A stretch of DNA of 64,000 nt from Lepiota brunneoincarnata (lineage: Eukaryota; Basidiomycota; Agaricomycetes; Agaricales; Agaricaceae), in NCBI GenBank assembly GCA_023014365.1, contig JAEBUN010000007.1, positions 930,001 to 994,000 on the forward strand, in the 5' to 3' direction. Under the pieces are notes generated by a model, which was not told the origin of the DNA, made no database searches, and saw only the letters and a program-made list of their open reading frames with translations. This document shows positions 36,027 to 46,388 of this stretch, piece by piece. Position 1 is the first letter of the stretch. Every line of letters starts with the position of its first letter. A program made the translations under genes and the position numbers.

Positions 36027-36380
36027 CAAAAATTGAGCCTGGGCCCAAGCTGGCCAGGGCCTGCCCTAAAAGACTTTGATTTCTGGTAAGGTGCCAAGTG
36101 ACACATCAAATTTGAGGTTGCCCAATCCCTAGTCAACATAGTTTACTGTTAAGACAACAATGGTAACTGATCATTTTCAATCCCCTAACCTTCATTCTTA
36201 ATTAATGAAAAGATCATTGGCAAATGCTTTCGCAATAGTCAGTCTTGAGTCAATCCAAGAATTTCACCTCTAGTGACTCAATACCACATCCCCCAACTAT
36301 TCCATTAATCATAAGAGGAGCATCAATGACTAGGTTTAGGACATGCCAGTCTTCCCCCAGCTATCTATCAAGAAGTATAC
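36027..36380. other. No feature seen
   Basis: Non-coding AT-rich spacer between the 10-bp repeat and the 291-bp tandem repeat. Confidence 0.4.
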
Positions 36381-37230
36381 TAGACAGGGTCACATATGGT
36401 CCCAGCATTCAACCTCCCTAATTCCTAAAATGATGGTACTCACTTACTTGACCAGCCAGTACACTTGGCCTGACTGCCCGTTAATGCTTCCCCTTCATAG
36501 AGTAGGAAAGCTGACTTGCTTGGTCCCATTATATCAAATTGGACACAAGGCGTGAAAGCTGGTGTCCACCAATTGACATCCCCTAGGGAAGGGTGTACTC
36601 TCAGTCCACCTGTAGTGACAATGGGGTGGAACTCTAATAAATGGCAGTGGCTCAACCATTGGGAGGCATATTAGACAGGGTCACAAACGGTCCCAGCTTT
36701 CAACCTTCCTAATTCCCAAAATGAAGGTACTCACCTACTTGACTAGTCAGTGCACTTGGCCTGACCGCCCATTCATGCTTCCCCTTCATATAGTAGGAAA
36801 GCTGACTTGCTTGGTCCCATTATATCAAATTGGATGCAAGGTGTGAAAGTTGGTGTCCACCAATTGACATTCCCTAGGGAAGAGTGTACTCTCAGTCCAC
36901 CCGTAGTGACAATGGGGTGGAACTCTAATAAATGGCAGTGGCTCAACCATTGGGAGGCATATTAGACAGGGTCACAAATGGTCCCAGCTTTCAACCTTCC
37001 TAATTCCCAAAATGAAGGTACTCGCCTACTTGACCAGTCAGTGTGCTTGGACTGGCTGCCTGTTCATGTCCCCCCTTCATATAGTAGGAAAGCTGACTTG
37101 CTTGGTCCTGTTATATCAAATTGGATGCAAGGTGTGAAAGTTGGTGTCCACCAATTGACATCCCCTAGGGAAGGGTGTACAACAACTGGGTGGCACTCTG
37201 GTAAGTGGCAGTGGTTCAACCAGAGACATA
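36381..37230. repeat. 291-bp tandem repeat, almost three units
   Basis: TAGACAGGGTCACA recurs at 36381, 36672 and 36963, exactly 291 bp apart. Units differ by a few percent, often C/T or G/A. The third unit lacks about 20 bp near 37180 and degenerates after 37215. Confidence 0.92.
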
Positions 37231-37864
37231 GATAAACTAAAGAAATTACTACAAAATTCAAGAGCCCCAACCAATGCACAAAAATAAAGGTGGCAGCTCA
37301 ATCAGTAGCACAGGAAAACTAGAAAAAAAGGCTACAAAATCTCATGAGCTCTAACTAACTTGGGTCTATTTGTGAAGTCATGCAGTGGCTTAATTGAATG
37401 AATAGTAGTTGAATAGTCACAAAAGGTCAGCAGCAGCTCAACCAGGCAAACGGTGGCTGCAACAGTAGAGAATTCAAGTATACATATGCTACTATTCAGA
37501 CAACTTGAATTTCTTGACCATTCCAGCTGCTGCTGACCTTTCATGACTATTCAGCTGCCGTTCGGTCAGTCAAGCAGCTGGATGGCTTGACACATACACG
37601 TATAGATATATTCTGCTAGTCAGATGACGTGAATTTCCTGAGTGTTCTAGCCACCATTCACCCGGTTGAGCCGCCACAGACCTTTCTTGACTATTCAGCT
37701 GTTGTTCAGTCAGTCAAGTAGCTAGACAACTTCAGACATGCACGTATAGATATATTCTACTAGTCTAATGACTTGAATCTCTTGAGTGCTCCAGCTGCCC
37801 TTCACCCAGTTGAGCCACCGCAGACCTTTCTTGACTATTCAGCTGTCGTTCAGTCAGTCAAGTA

Positions 37865-39470
37865 CAGTGACCCACAAAACCGTTCCAATGTTTTGTACTT
37901 TTGACTTAAAGTAGTAATAGCTCAGTAAATAAAATAGCCATATTTGTGAATATATTTATAAACATAGCCAAATATGTCATATCTGACTCTGCAAAGTTGC
38001 GTTATGTAATACTTCCAAATTAGGCAATTATGAATTTTGTAATCATTTTAAGTCATTGGAACGGTTTTGTCAATGACATATTATACTAGGCTATCCTATT
38101 ATTTCTAGTACTTCGAGTAGCCCCCCCTGGCTTTGAGTACAGCTGCTACTCTTCTAGGCATACTTTCAATTAACTTCTGACACTCAGAAGCTGGAATAGC
38201 ATCCCACTCCTTTTCTACCCTCTGCCACAACTCCTCCATACCCTTGGGAGGAGATTCATACTCTCCCAACTTTCTCTTCACATATTCCCATAAGTGTTCA
38301 ATGGGATTGAGGTCAGGTGACTGTGCTGGCCAGGTTAGGAGCCTAAAATGATTTTTTTGAAACCATTCTTTGGCCAGTGTACTCTTGTGTTTGGGGTCAT
38401 TATCTTGCTGAAAGATAATATCTTGGGGTTTAAGCTTGTACCACTGGAGACTCTTCTTCAAATCTTCCTCCAAAATTTGCACAAACAACTCTGCATCCAT
38501 CCTTCCATCAATCCTCACTGCATAGCCTGGGCCATCCCACAGCATACAGCCCCAAACCATCACTGATCCTCCTCCATACTTCAGAGTTCCCTTGACCAAT
38601 CTTTCACTAAGCCCCTCTCCCTTCTTTTTCCATCCCCACTTCCTCCCATCTGACCCCAAACAATTAATTTTGGTCTCATCAGACCATACAACCAGCTTCC
38701 AGTCCTCCATAGTCCAATGCTGGTGTGTCAGAGCAAAATCCAGCCTAGCCCTCCTATGCTTGTCAGAGAGTAAAGGCTTTTTTTGCTTGACTACAGCCTT
38801 CATTCCTGCCTGTTTGAGATGCCTTGCTACAGTCTGTGAAGAGACTGATGTCCCAATGATGGGAGCAAGAGATTTGGCTATATCTACAGCAGTTTCAGCC
38901 TTGCCAGCAGAGATAAGATGGATAGCATGCCAAATATTAGTGGTAGAGAGTTGTGAAGGATGTCCTCCAAGTGATTTAGTAAGGCTGGAACAATTTTTAG
39001 AGGCTAGCCTGGATATGGTACTGCGCCCAACACCAGTAATTGCCTCAATTTTAGTATAGGAATGATGAGAATTTAGCAAAGAGAGGATGGTTTGCTTTAG
39101 AGTAGAAGATAATGGCTTCATGGTAGGTAGGGGGGTTGAGAATGATGGGACATGGCTGTCAGCACATCTATTTATATGTCAAAGACACGTGGTCACATGA
39201 TCTTGTTGATTCACAATCAACAGAGTCATGTGATTGCTTGGATTAGTATTAAAAATTACTATTGACAAAACCGTTCCAATGACTTAAAATGCTTACAAAA
39301 TTCATAATTGCCTCATTTAGAAGTATTACATAACGCGACTTTGCAGGGTCAGATATGACATATTTGGCTATGTTTATAAATATATTCACAAATTTAGCTA
39401 TTTTATTTACTGAGCTATTACCACTTTAAGTCAAAAGTACAAAACATTGGAACAGTTTTGTGGGTCACTG
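37865..39470 (-). mobile_element. Tc1/mariner-type element, copy 2 (intact)
   Basis: A 1606-bp element with TA duplication at 37863-37864 and 39471-39472, inserted in AAG-TA-GCTAG of the 144-bp satellite; the uninterrupted version is visible in the neighbouring unit. Terminal inverted repeats of about 210 bp contain inverted inner copies of the tip motif as in copy 1. The transposase is open. By sequence it could be an autonomous element. Confidence 0.96.
38105..39121 (-). CDS. Tc1 transposase, DD34E, intact
   Basis: 338-aa cut-and-paste transposase. The N-terminal half (KPLSSTLKQTILSLLNSHHS; TKIEAITGVGRSTISRLASK) is a paired-like helix-turn-helix for binding the terminal repeats. The catalytic triad is D in VVWSDETKIN, D in IIFQQDNDPKHKS and E in SPDLNPIEHLW, with 34 residues between the second D and the E. 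It includes the GGGSVMVWGC block typical of Tc1. No stop or frameshift, in contrast to copy 1. There is no obvious intron. It probably can mobilise both copies. Confidence 0.96.
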   Translation of the reverse strand: MKPLSSTLKQTILSLLNSHHSYTKIEAITGVGRSTISRLASKNCSSLTKSLGGHPSQLSTTNIWHAIHLISAGKAETAVDIAKSLAPIIGTSVSSQTVARHLKQAGMKAVVKQKKPLLSDKHRRARLDFALTHQHWTMEDWKLVVWSDETKINCLGSDGRKWGWKKKGEGLSERLVKGTLKYGGGSVMVWGCMLWDGPGYAVRIDGRMDAELFVQILEEDLKKSLQWYKLKPQDIIFQQDNDPKHKSTLAKEWFQKNHFRLLTWPAQSPDLNPIEHLWEYVKRKLGEYESPPKGMEELWQRVEKEWDAIPASECQKLIESMPRRVAAVLKARGGYSKY

Positions 39471-39832
39471 TAGCTAGATGACTTCAGACATGCACATATA
39501 GATATATTCTACTAGTCCAATGACTTGAATCCCTTGAGTGTTCCAGCCGCCATTCACCTGGTTGAGCTGCCGCTGACCTTTCTTGACTATTCTAGCTAGA
39601 TGACTTCAGACATGCACATATAGATATATTCTACTAGTCTAATGACTTGAATCTCTTGAGTGCTCCAGCCACCATTCACCTGGTTGAGCCGCCGCTGATC
39701 TTTTGTGACTATTCAGCTGCCGTTCAGTCAGTCAAGCAGCTGGATGACTTTTTTTTTTTTTTTTTTTTTTTAATTCTGCATTTAACGTGGTGCCTGGTAG
39801 CAGTCCACGCTAGTCTACCTAATACAGAGAGA

Positions 39833-40957
39833 CTAGATTACAAGTTCAAAAGGAATGGGGCTGGAGGCCCCATTTAAACTATGACTACCAGTAGCTACTA
39901 AAGGTAGACAAGTGTTTGCACTAGAAGTTGGTTCCACACTCCTGGCTGGGGAAGGCATGGCTGAGGGAATTGGAGTATTCCTGGGCTGTGGTGTGAACGC
40001 AAAGGCTAATGGGTTGTCCTGAAGAAATCCCACTAAGTTTTCCAAGGTGAGTGGCACTGTAGGGGAAATGGAGCTGATATCCCGGGTAAATTGGGGGCAG
40101 TGGAATAAAATGTGCTCTCTGGTCTCCAAGAGCTCACCACAGGCACAGGATAGATCTTCATCAGGAAAGAACCAGAGGCGATATTCCCCAATGGGTGCAT
40201 GTGCAGTGATACAGCGGGTGAGGCGAGAAGTGAGTGAGGGAGGATCTTTCACAGAGAATTTGAGCCAAGTCCCATGGTGTAGAGAGGAGGGCTGGAGAGG
40301 ATGCTCAGACCCATTAAGGAGGTCCAGGAATTGACTACCACGGAAGGTCCTATTGGTAAAGAGAAGATGCCATTCAACTGATGCAAACTTGGCAGCCTGG
40401 GAGCGGAGGTATGCTGAAGTTGTAGGGGATGCCTCATCCAGGGGAAAGCGTTGGGCACAAGCCTCATCATGTGCATGGAGATGGAGAGGCCACTTCCAGC
40501 GGGATGGGACTTGGACAAAGGTAACCATAGAGCCTGCAGATGCCTCCAGCCAAGGGAAGAGAGCCCAGATAACAGCAAGTGAGTGAGCCTGTCCAGAGTG
40601 GAGAGAGGGATCCAAGACTATCCTACAAGAGTGCAAGGAGTCTGTGAAAACTACAATACGAGAAGGGACATGGAAAAGGGAAAGAGCAGAGATAATACCA
40701 GAGCGAATACCTAGAAGCTCAGAACAAGAGGAGAGAGCTCTCCCAGCAGAAACAGAGAACCTATGTACAAGAGAAGAAGAGACATAAATGAAGGCAGAAG
40801 CAGAGGCACAAAGGAGTGGGTCCTTTGGGACTGCTGCATCGGTAACCACATATGTGGCACCAGGGTCGCTCCTCACAGTATCTAGTATAGAGTCAACCTG
40901 GCAGGCGATATGCGGCCTCCTCTTCAGGCTCCAGATGCCCAGAGGGTGGAGAGACAA
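39833..40957 (-). pseudogene. LINE RNase H and C-terminal zinc motif, frame-shifted from RT
   Basis: RNase H-like segment TYVVTDAAVPKDPLLCASAS, SCSELLGIRSGIISALSLFH, RIVVFTDSLHSCRIV, with the D-E-D order of the fold, then CACGELLETREHILFHCPQF, a C-x-C-x-H-x-C motif common at LINE C-termini. It overlaps the RT frame by about 60 bp in another frame, so a frameshift separates them near 40930. The nearby stop at 39833 precedes the poly(A) by about 60 bp. Confidence 0.85.
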
Positions 40958-42806
40958 ATGAGAACTGGTCAGAGAACAAGTCTAATATGCAGTGGCCAGG
41001 CCTGGCTTCAGCACACAAGGCCTCAAAGCATTCGGTAGAATTGGCCATGAGAGAGTCCATCTCATCAAGAGGGCCCCTGGTCCTCTTCTGGATCCTAGGA
41101 GGGAGTAAAGCAAGGGACAGGGGATGTCTGACTGTAGACAAGCTTCCCTTATCAAGAAGAGAGTGGAGAGCATGAGTGTGGTGGAGAGTTTTAAGCCGAA
41201 GTGCAGCACGGTCTGCAAGCTTGCGAAGCTGAAGATGAATAGGGGTTAAATCTGCAATGGCTTCTGTACCACCTAAGGGGGATGTTCTGAAGGCACCAGT
41301 AATCCAGAGGGCAGCCTTGCGCTGGGCCTTCCTAAGCAAATCCAGCAGAGCCTTAATACGAGCACCCTGGAAGAACCAGAGCCGGTACCCATAAGTCATA
41401 ATGGGAACAATACAGGATTGGTAGAGCAGGCGCTTCTGGTTAGAGGAGAGGCCACGGATGGAGTTTCCAAGCATACCCATGGAGCGAACTGTGGTGAAAG
41501 CCTTAGTGGAGTAGAACTTCACATGGGCCTTGAAGGAGAGTCGGTGGTCAAACCAAAAACCCAGATATCTCCAGGTGGGGCGAGAGCGGAGGGGAGAGTT
41601 GCCAGTAAAAGGTGCAAAGCCAAGGTCCAGTGGAGGTGGCTCATCATGCCACCAGCGGGTGAAGTGGAAGACCTCAGTCTTACTATGCTCAAGCTCTAAG
41701 CCCATAGCAGTCATAATCCTGAAAATAGCAGAGTAACCCCTGCGCAGATGCTTGTGGCAGTACTCCCAATTATTACCCTGAACAACCAGAAGTCCATCAT
41801 CCACATAGGAGAGTACAGTAGCATCAATGCCCTCAGAGCAGGCCTCCTCATCAAATAGATAGAGAACAGGGGATACCATGAGAGCAGACAAGACAGGGGA
41901 AGCAACAGAGCCCTATCCCACACCAACACTGGAAGGGAATCACTCAGACTCCTCAGAGCCCCATACAAAGTGGGTATGTCGTCCTTGGAGATAGCTTTGG
42001 AAGAAATGGACCAGAGGGGCAGAGAAGCCTATCTTGCGCATGACCTCAAGCAGGACTGGATGACTGATACTGGGAAAGAACTGTGCAATATCAAAGGCAA
42101 GCACAGCAGTGACTTGACCCTTGGCCCACCCAGCATGGACAAGATGTGTGAGAAAGAGTCCTGCATCCTCAGTAGAGTGCTGGATGATTCCTCCAAGCTG
42201 GTTGGAGTGAAAGACAGCATTGCCAACAGCATCAAATTGCATGCGAGTAGCAATCATCTTCTCAAAGAGCTTCCCAAGTGTATTAAGAAGAGCAATAGGT
42301 CGGAAGGACTTGGGGGTGGAGTAGTCAGCCTTGCCAGGCTTGGGAATGACAACAGACCTAGAGCCCTTGAAGTACTCAGGCCACCTTCCAGAAGAGACAC
42401 AAGCATTGGCCAAGGAAAGAAAGAGGGAAGAGCAGGTCTCATTCCCTACAATGTGGCATAGATGGGCCCAGGTAATGTGGTCAGGACCTGGAGCAGAGCA
42501 GTTGGAGCAACCCCTCAGGGCATCTTGGAGCTCAAGGGCAGTGAAAGGAGCCCAAGATCTGGGCTGGCAATCCCAGAGAGGAGAGAGGATGTTCAGATCT
42601 ACAGGCCGGCCCTCAGTGGAGTTGAAGGAAGAGTGAAGAGCACCAAAAAGCTCATCCACATCATAAATAGCTTGGCCATTGAACTTCATGGCCTCGCAGG
42701 GGGGGAGGTTCCTAGGGCCAGTCCATTTCATAAGATCCCAAGGTCTCTGATTAGTAGATGCAATCTCATAGATATGAGCATCCATGTACTCCCTGCGTGC
42801 TACCCA
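40893..42806 (-). pseudogene. LINE reverse transcriptase, two stops
   Basis: The RT order is clear: GSRSVVIPKPGKADYS, KSFRPIALLNTLGKLFEKMI (motif 2), NQLGGIIQHSTEDA, VLAFDIAQFFPSISH (motif A), then VGVG-stop-GSVASPVLSAL (motif B) and TVLSYVDDGLLVV (motif C, YVDD), then the thumb. Two stops interrupt one frame: TGA at 41940-41942 and TAG at 41913-41915, the latter in place of the Gln of GQGS (CAG to TAG). Motif C is kept, but the protein is dead. Confidence 0.9.
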
Positions 42807-42808
42807 GG

Positions 42809-44152
42809 TGAAAAGGTGGTAACGTTTGTGGGTTTTAATATAGATAAATGGCTTGTTTTCACTAAGCTTAGTCGAAATTCGATAAGCTTAAGTTAATACA
42901 AGTAGTATGAGATAGATAATGAACAGTTTTGTCTTTTAGGGTATTCTGGGGGTGCGTTCTGACAGCAAAATTCAAGAGAATAGTGTTTTTAGAGGTTAAC
43001 GAACAGCCGTTGAAGTTATCTTAGCCATACGGTGCAACAGTGAAAGGACAATCCCTGTCAATTCAAAGCACGGGGTCTCTGGTCTCTGGTCTCTGGTCTC
43101 TGAACTCTGTTCTCTGTCTCTGTCTCTGTCTCTAGCACTCTAGAACTCTAAACTCTGGACTCTGTTCTCTGTCTCTAGCACTCTGGAACTCTAAACTCTG
43201 GACTCTGTTCTCTGTCTCTGTCTCTGGGTTGGTCAACGACCGAAGAAATCACACTTAACGACGCACACTAAATAGTCCTCTGAAACTGTTCTTGATCATG
43301 GCTCGCAGACTTGCGTGTGGAAGCGGGGGTGAGACCTCTTGCTTCTCCACAAACAAGCGCGACCGTATTTATATTGTTTAGATACATGCGAGAGATAGTA
43401 AATATGAAATAGAAAACAATAAGCTTAATTGTTACAGGTACTGCAGAATATTTTGGAAGGTTCGGCAGCATTTCTACCTTGCCCTGGGTTATGGGTTTTT
43501 CTCTGATTGACGAATGGCAATCCAGCCAGACGTGTTCTGTGCTCGTCTGCATTATTCTGCATCCACGCGAGCACAGTTAAGCCTCCGGATCAATTATGAT
43601 CAGAATGTATGGCGTATGTACAATCCCTTGATCCGTTGTAATTAATCTCAGTCAGGCAGTATGCCGAGGTGCCGGGACCCACAAAGCACTCGTTAATTAT
43701 GAGTCTTTGATATGTCTAGGGTTTTGGGCATTGGGTGTCACCTCCCGAACATTGGACATTCCGTTCCGTGGTCCGGTCATCATTATTGGGCTCGCTATGG
43801 GCATAATACACCTGCGACAGCTGCTATGTACATTCTTTAGGTTCCAACAAATCCGAGTTCATCAGAAAACTGCTTGTAAGGTCCCTTGATGCGACCGGAG
43901 TATACTTGATAGGCTATGTAAAGTCCGGAATCCCTCTGGAGAGTGTTCTGATAGCTCGGTTCACTAAGCTTAGTGATAATGAGCTGGTTTGAACACTTCT
44001 GAGGCTCGAATATCCTCAGTTCGGTCAAACTGGCTACTACGGGACATAGTACCAATCCTCTATAGGGTTCTTTAATGATATAGCCAATGATTCTATGTAG
44101 AGAATCGTTCCGGAGTACGGAATTCATGTATAGGCGTGAAATCGGCGTATCA
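42809..44152 (-). repeat. LTR B (3' LTR of Gypsy-1)
   Basis: 1344 bp, TGAAAAGG... to ...GGCGTATCA on the plus strand. TAAGCTTA at 42863, 42883, 43420 and 43965. It is about 38 bp longer than LTR C, mostly from an extra copy of the CTCTGTCTCT/GGACTCTGTT microsatellite at about 43080-43230. Confidence 0.93.
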
Positions 44153-44161
44153 TCTCCCCCT
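44153..44161 (-). other. Polypurine tract of Gypsy-1
   Basis: On the minus strand AGGGGGAGA directly precedes the LTR start TGATACGCC, the expected place for plus-strand DNA priming. Confidence 0.75.
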
Positions 44162-44492
44162 AACCAATTGCTGACTGTCCTCAGTCATTATCTCCTTCAA
44201 ATTCGCAGTATCTGAGTCTCTCTGATGCGCTCTATGTTCTAGAACATTCACCAGCTTCGAGAGTAGCATACTTTCGCTAAGCTTATTCCAAGATGATGTC
44301 ATGTCACTGAGTTTAAATGTATAGATCAACTTCTTGTTGCTATAGCCTAAATTTTTATCTCGTTATTGGGTCTTTTAAAAGTCCCAAGGTCTCGTTTCCT
44401 CTCTTTCGTTCTCCCTCTCACTTCTCACTCATCTATTTTCATCTCAACTTCCAGTCTTCTACACTCATCAGATATTTCTCTGATACTTCTGT

Positions 44493-46312
44493 GATGCCTA
44501 TTGACCCCTCCACACGCCGTGATCCGCAACATGTAGTGACCCAGCTCATCCGCTCCGGTTTACTTACAAGCCCAAACCAGCCTGTCCACGATGTTCAAAA
44601 AAGCTCTTTGCGAACGAAAAAGCTCGCGTCAAACTGTCAAACTGAAGCACCCCTTGGGACCCATCTCCCCCTAGCCAAATTGAAATCGGTGCCCTCACCG
44701 TTCCATCAGAATCCCTGTGCACACTGATAACCTGCAAGACCCTGGCGACATGTTACCTAATAAGGCAACTGTGGTTCAGCAAGTCTGTCGAAGGCTGGCT
44801 ACTCAAGATTACAGGTTTCCTATGCCTCTCAGGTCATAAGCTTAGGGTGGAGGGTGCTCTTCATCCACTTGTTATGATTTGTCATCACTGCCAATGGCCT
44901 TTTCTTATAAAAGCGAGGGAGCAACATCTCATTCTAGCAGACACCCTTCACAAGAAAATGGCTTCTTCTATCCCCCATCTCCAGGTCGAGCTCAACAATC
45001 TCATCAGCAACGCCAAAGGTCATCTTCAGCGCCTGCAAAACAGTCAAGTCGCTCATCCCCTTGTCGAGAAGGCTCTCCTTGCGTTCGACTGCTCCTGGGG
45101 TATGTCTATTCAGTTCCATGCTTCTCTCACCATTTCTAAATCATTTCTAGTCTGCTTATATTGAAGCAGTTATTGGAGGATAATGAGGCTATCAAGCTTC
45201 ATGTCAACCAGGACTACGTCTTCCATATCTGCAAGCTCTACGAAATTTACCAAAACAACTACCATTCGTCTTATGAGATGCCTGCAATCTATAAGGCTGC
45301 TCTCTGAATGCTGTAGCCGCATTAATCACATTTGCTCTGAGGAATCCCACAAAACCAGAACTGAAGAGGCTCAGAACCCATCATCCATGACTGGCTCTAC
45401 TTCCTCCAATGTTGCTGAAGGCTCTGCTGTCCCCAAATGTGTAAGCTTAGCGTTCTTTTGGCTCCAATCGTCTTCTCATGTATAAGCTTAGCCTCGCAAA
45501 GGTTGCAAGGCCCCTGTCTCTGCTGCTGTTGTGGTAGACGCCGATACCTGAGCTTGCTGAGAGTATGACCAGTGCTTCCAACTCCTGAGCAACCAGGTGC
45601 TGACACGGTAATATAGCGGCTTCTCAACCTATTACATCAGGCTGAGATAATCGCTCATCTTCAGGACATGATGGTCAATGAGGAGGTCTCTCAAGCTATC
45701 GTCGAAGAGGTTCATGTAGTCTCGCCTTATCGCAAGCGTCGTTTGTCTACCTCCGACATGGTGCGCCAGCTCTACTCCCCCTAACCACTGATTCTGACTT
45801 CATCCTTTGCTAGGAGGCTGTCAAAAAGGCCTCCTCGTCTAAAGGCACCGTCTGTCTTCTTCCCTATTGTCAAGTTCCCAATATGAACACTAAACACTGC
45901 TGTTATGCCCAGGCTGAACAGATTCTAGCCAAAGCCAATGCCAATACTGCCAAGCGTGCCCGTACCGAGTTTACTTCCGATGAGCAGCACCTTTGCAGGC
46001 TTATCTGGTGGGCAATTTCTCACTTCTATTTGCTAAGCTTAATGGTTCTGACACTTCTCCCGGGCAGCTCGTTTGCTCCAGAAACTCCAAAACCTCCTGT
46101 CTCACTCTTGCAACAAGTACGAGTCTGAATCTTGCAGTGGCGATGCTCGGTCAGTCAAATGTGACCTCAATTCGCTCAGCCGGGACTTCATCGATGCTAT
46201 TCCCTTGCTCGAAGCCAACTTAAAGAGGTTCCAATTCCTCATTCAAGAGCGCATCCATCTCAAAAGCCTTTTGCGCAACCTCTCCGACTTGGACAAGTCC
46301 TCCCCTGCTTAA
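44493..46312 (+). CDS. Antisense spliced-looking region inside Gypsy-1, unknown product
   Basis: On the strand opposite to pol, several coding-like pieces join by standard introns. ATG 44493 opens MPIDPSTRRDPQHVVTQLIR. Later pieces are LNNLISNAKGHLQRLQNSQV, DNEAIKLHVNQDYVFHICKL and TGSTSSNVAEGSAVPKC. A 51-nt intron (45441-45491) then keeps phase into PRKGCKAPVSAAVVVDADT. AEIIAHLQDMMVNEEVSQAI ... RRLSTSDM joins by a 53-nt intron (45761-45813) to EAVKKASSSKGTVCLLPYCQ ... NANTAKRARTEF. The last piece (LQKLQNLLSHSCNKYESESC ... LRNLSDLDKSSPA) ends at TAA 46310, itself part of a TAAGCTTA. Several joins are unresolved, so the full protein is not established. I recognise no domain; helices look coiled-coil-like. 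Antisense accessory ORFs are known in some LTR elements, but I cannot link this to one. Confidence 0.5.
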
Positions 46313-46388
46313 GCTTAACGCTTTTACAGTCCCCAGGATAGTTTTCCTTCGATAAGTAGATAGTTCTGTCCACAATATCAGGTTTTTT

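Larger units (their letters stand above)
37371..39748. repeat. 144-bp satellite array 1, split by Tc1 copy 2
   Basis: Begins GTGAAGTCATGCAGTGG, has one unit in the opposite orientation to about 37485, then forward units containing TATAGATATATTCT at 37601, 37745 and, beyond the Tc1 element, 39497 and 39619. Spacing is 144 bp, also across the Tc1 insertion once its 1608 bp are removed; the last spacing is 122 bp because a segment (CAGCTGCCGTTCAGTC) is missing. A sister array with the same start and the same orientation switch lies at 61966-62739. Confidence 0.88.
39749..42808 (-). mobile_element. Non-LTR retrotransposon (LINE), 5'-truncated, with RNase H
   Basis: The minus-strand element ends in a poly(A) tail (T23 at 39749-39771 on the plus strand). 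It carries reverse transcriptase, RNase H and a C-terminal CCHC-like motif but no endonuclease or ORF1, because it is cut at 42808 by the Gypsy-1 LTR while its frame is still open (VARREYMDAH). It is inserted in the 144-bp satellite. The missing 5' part is not found beyond the other Gypsy-1 LTR. Confidence 0.9.

Noticed and set aside
45441..46320. TAAGCTTA as a general mini-intron (GTAAGCTTAG)
   Set aside because: A 10-nt intron is too short for the spliceosome, and most copies sit in open pol frames that do not need splicing.
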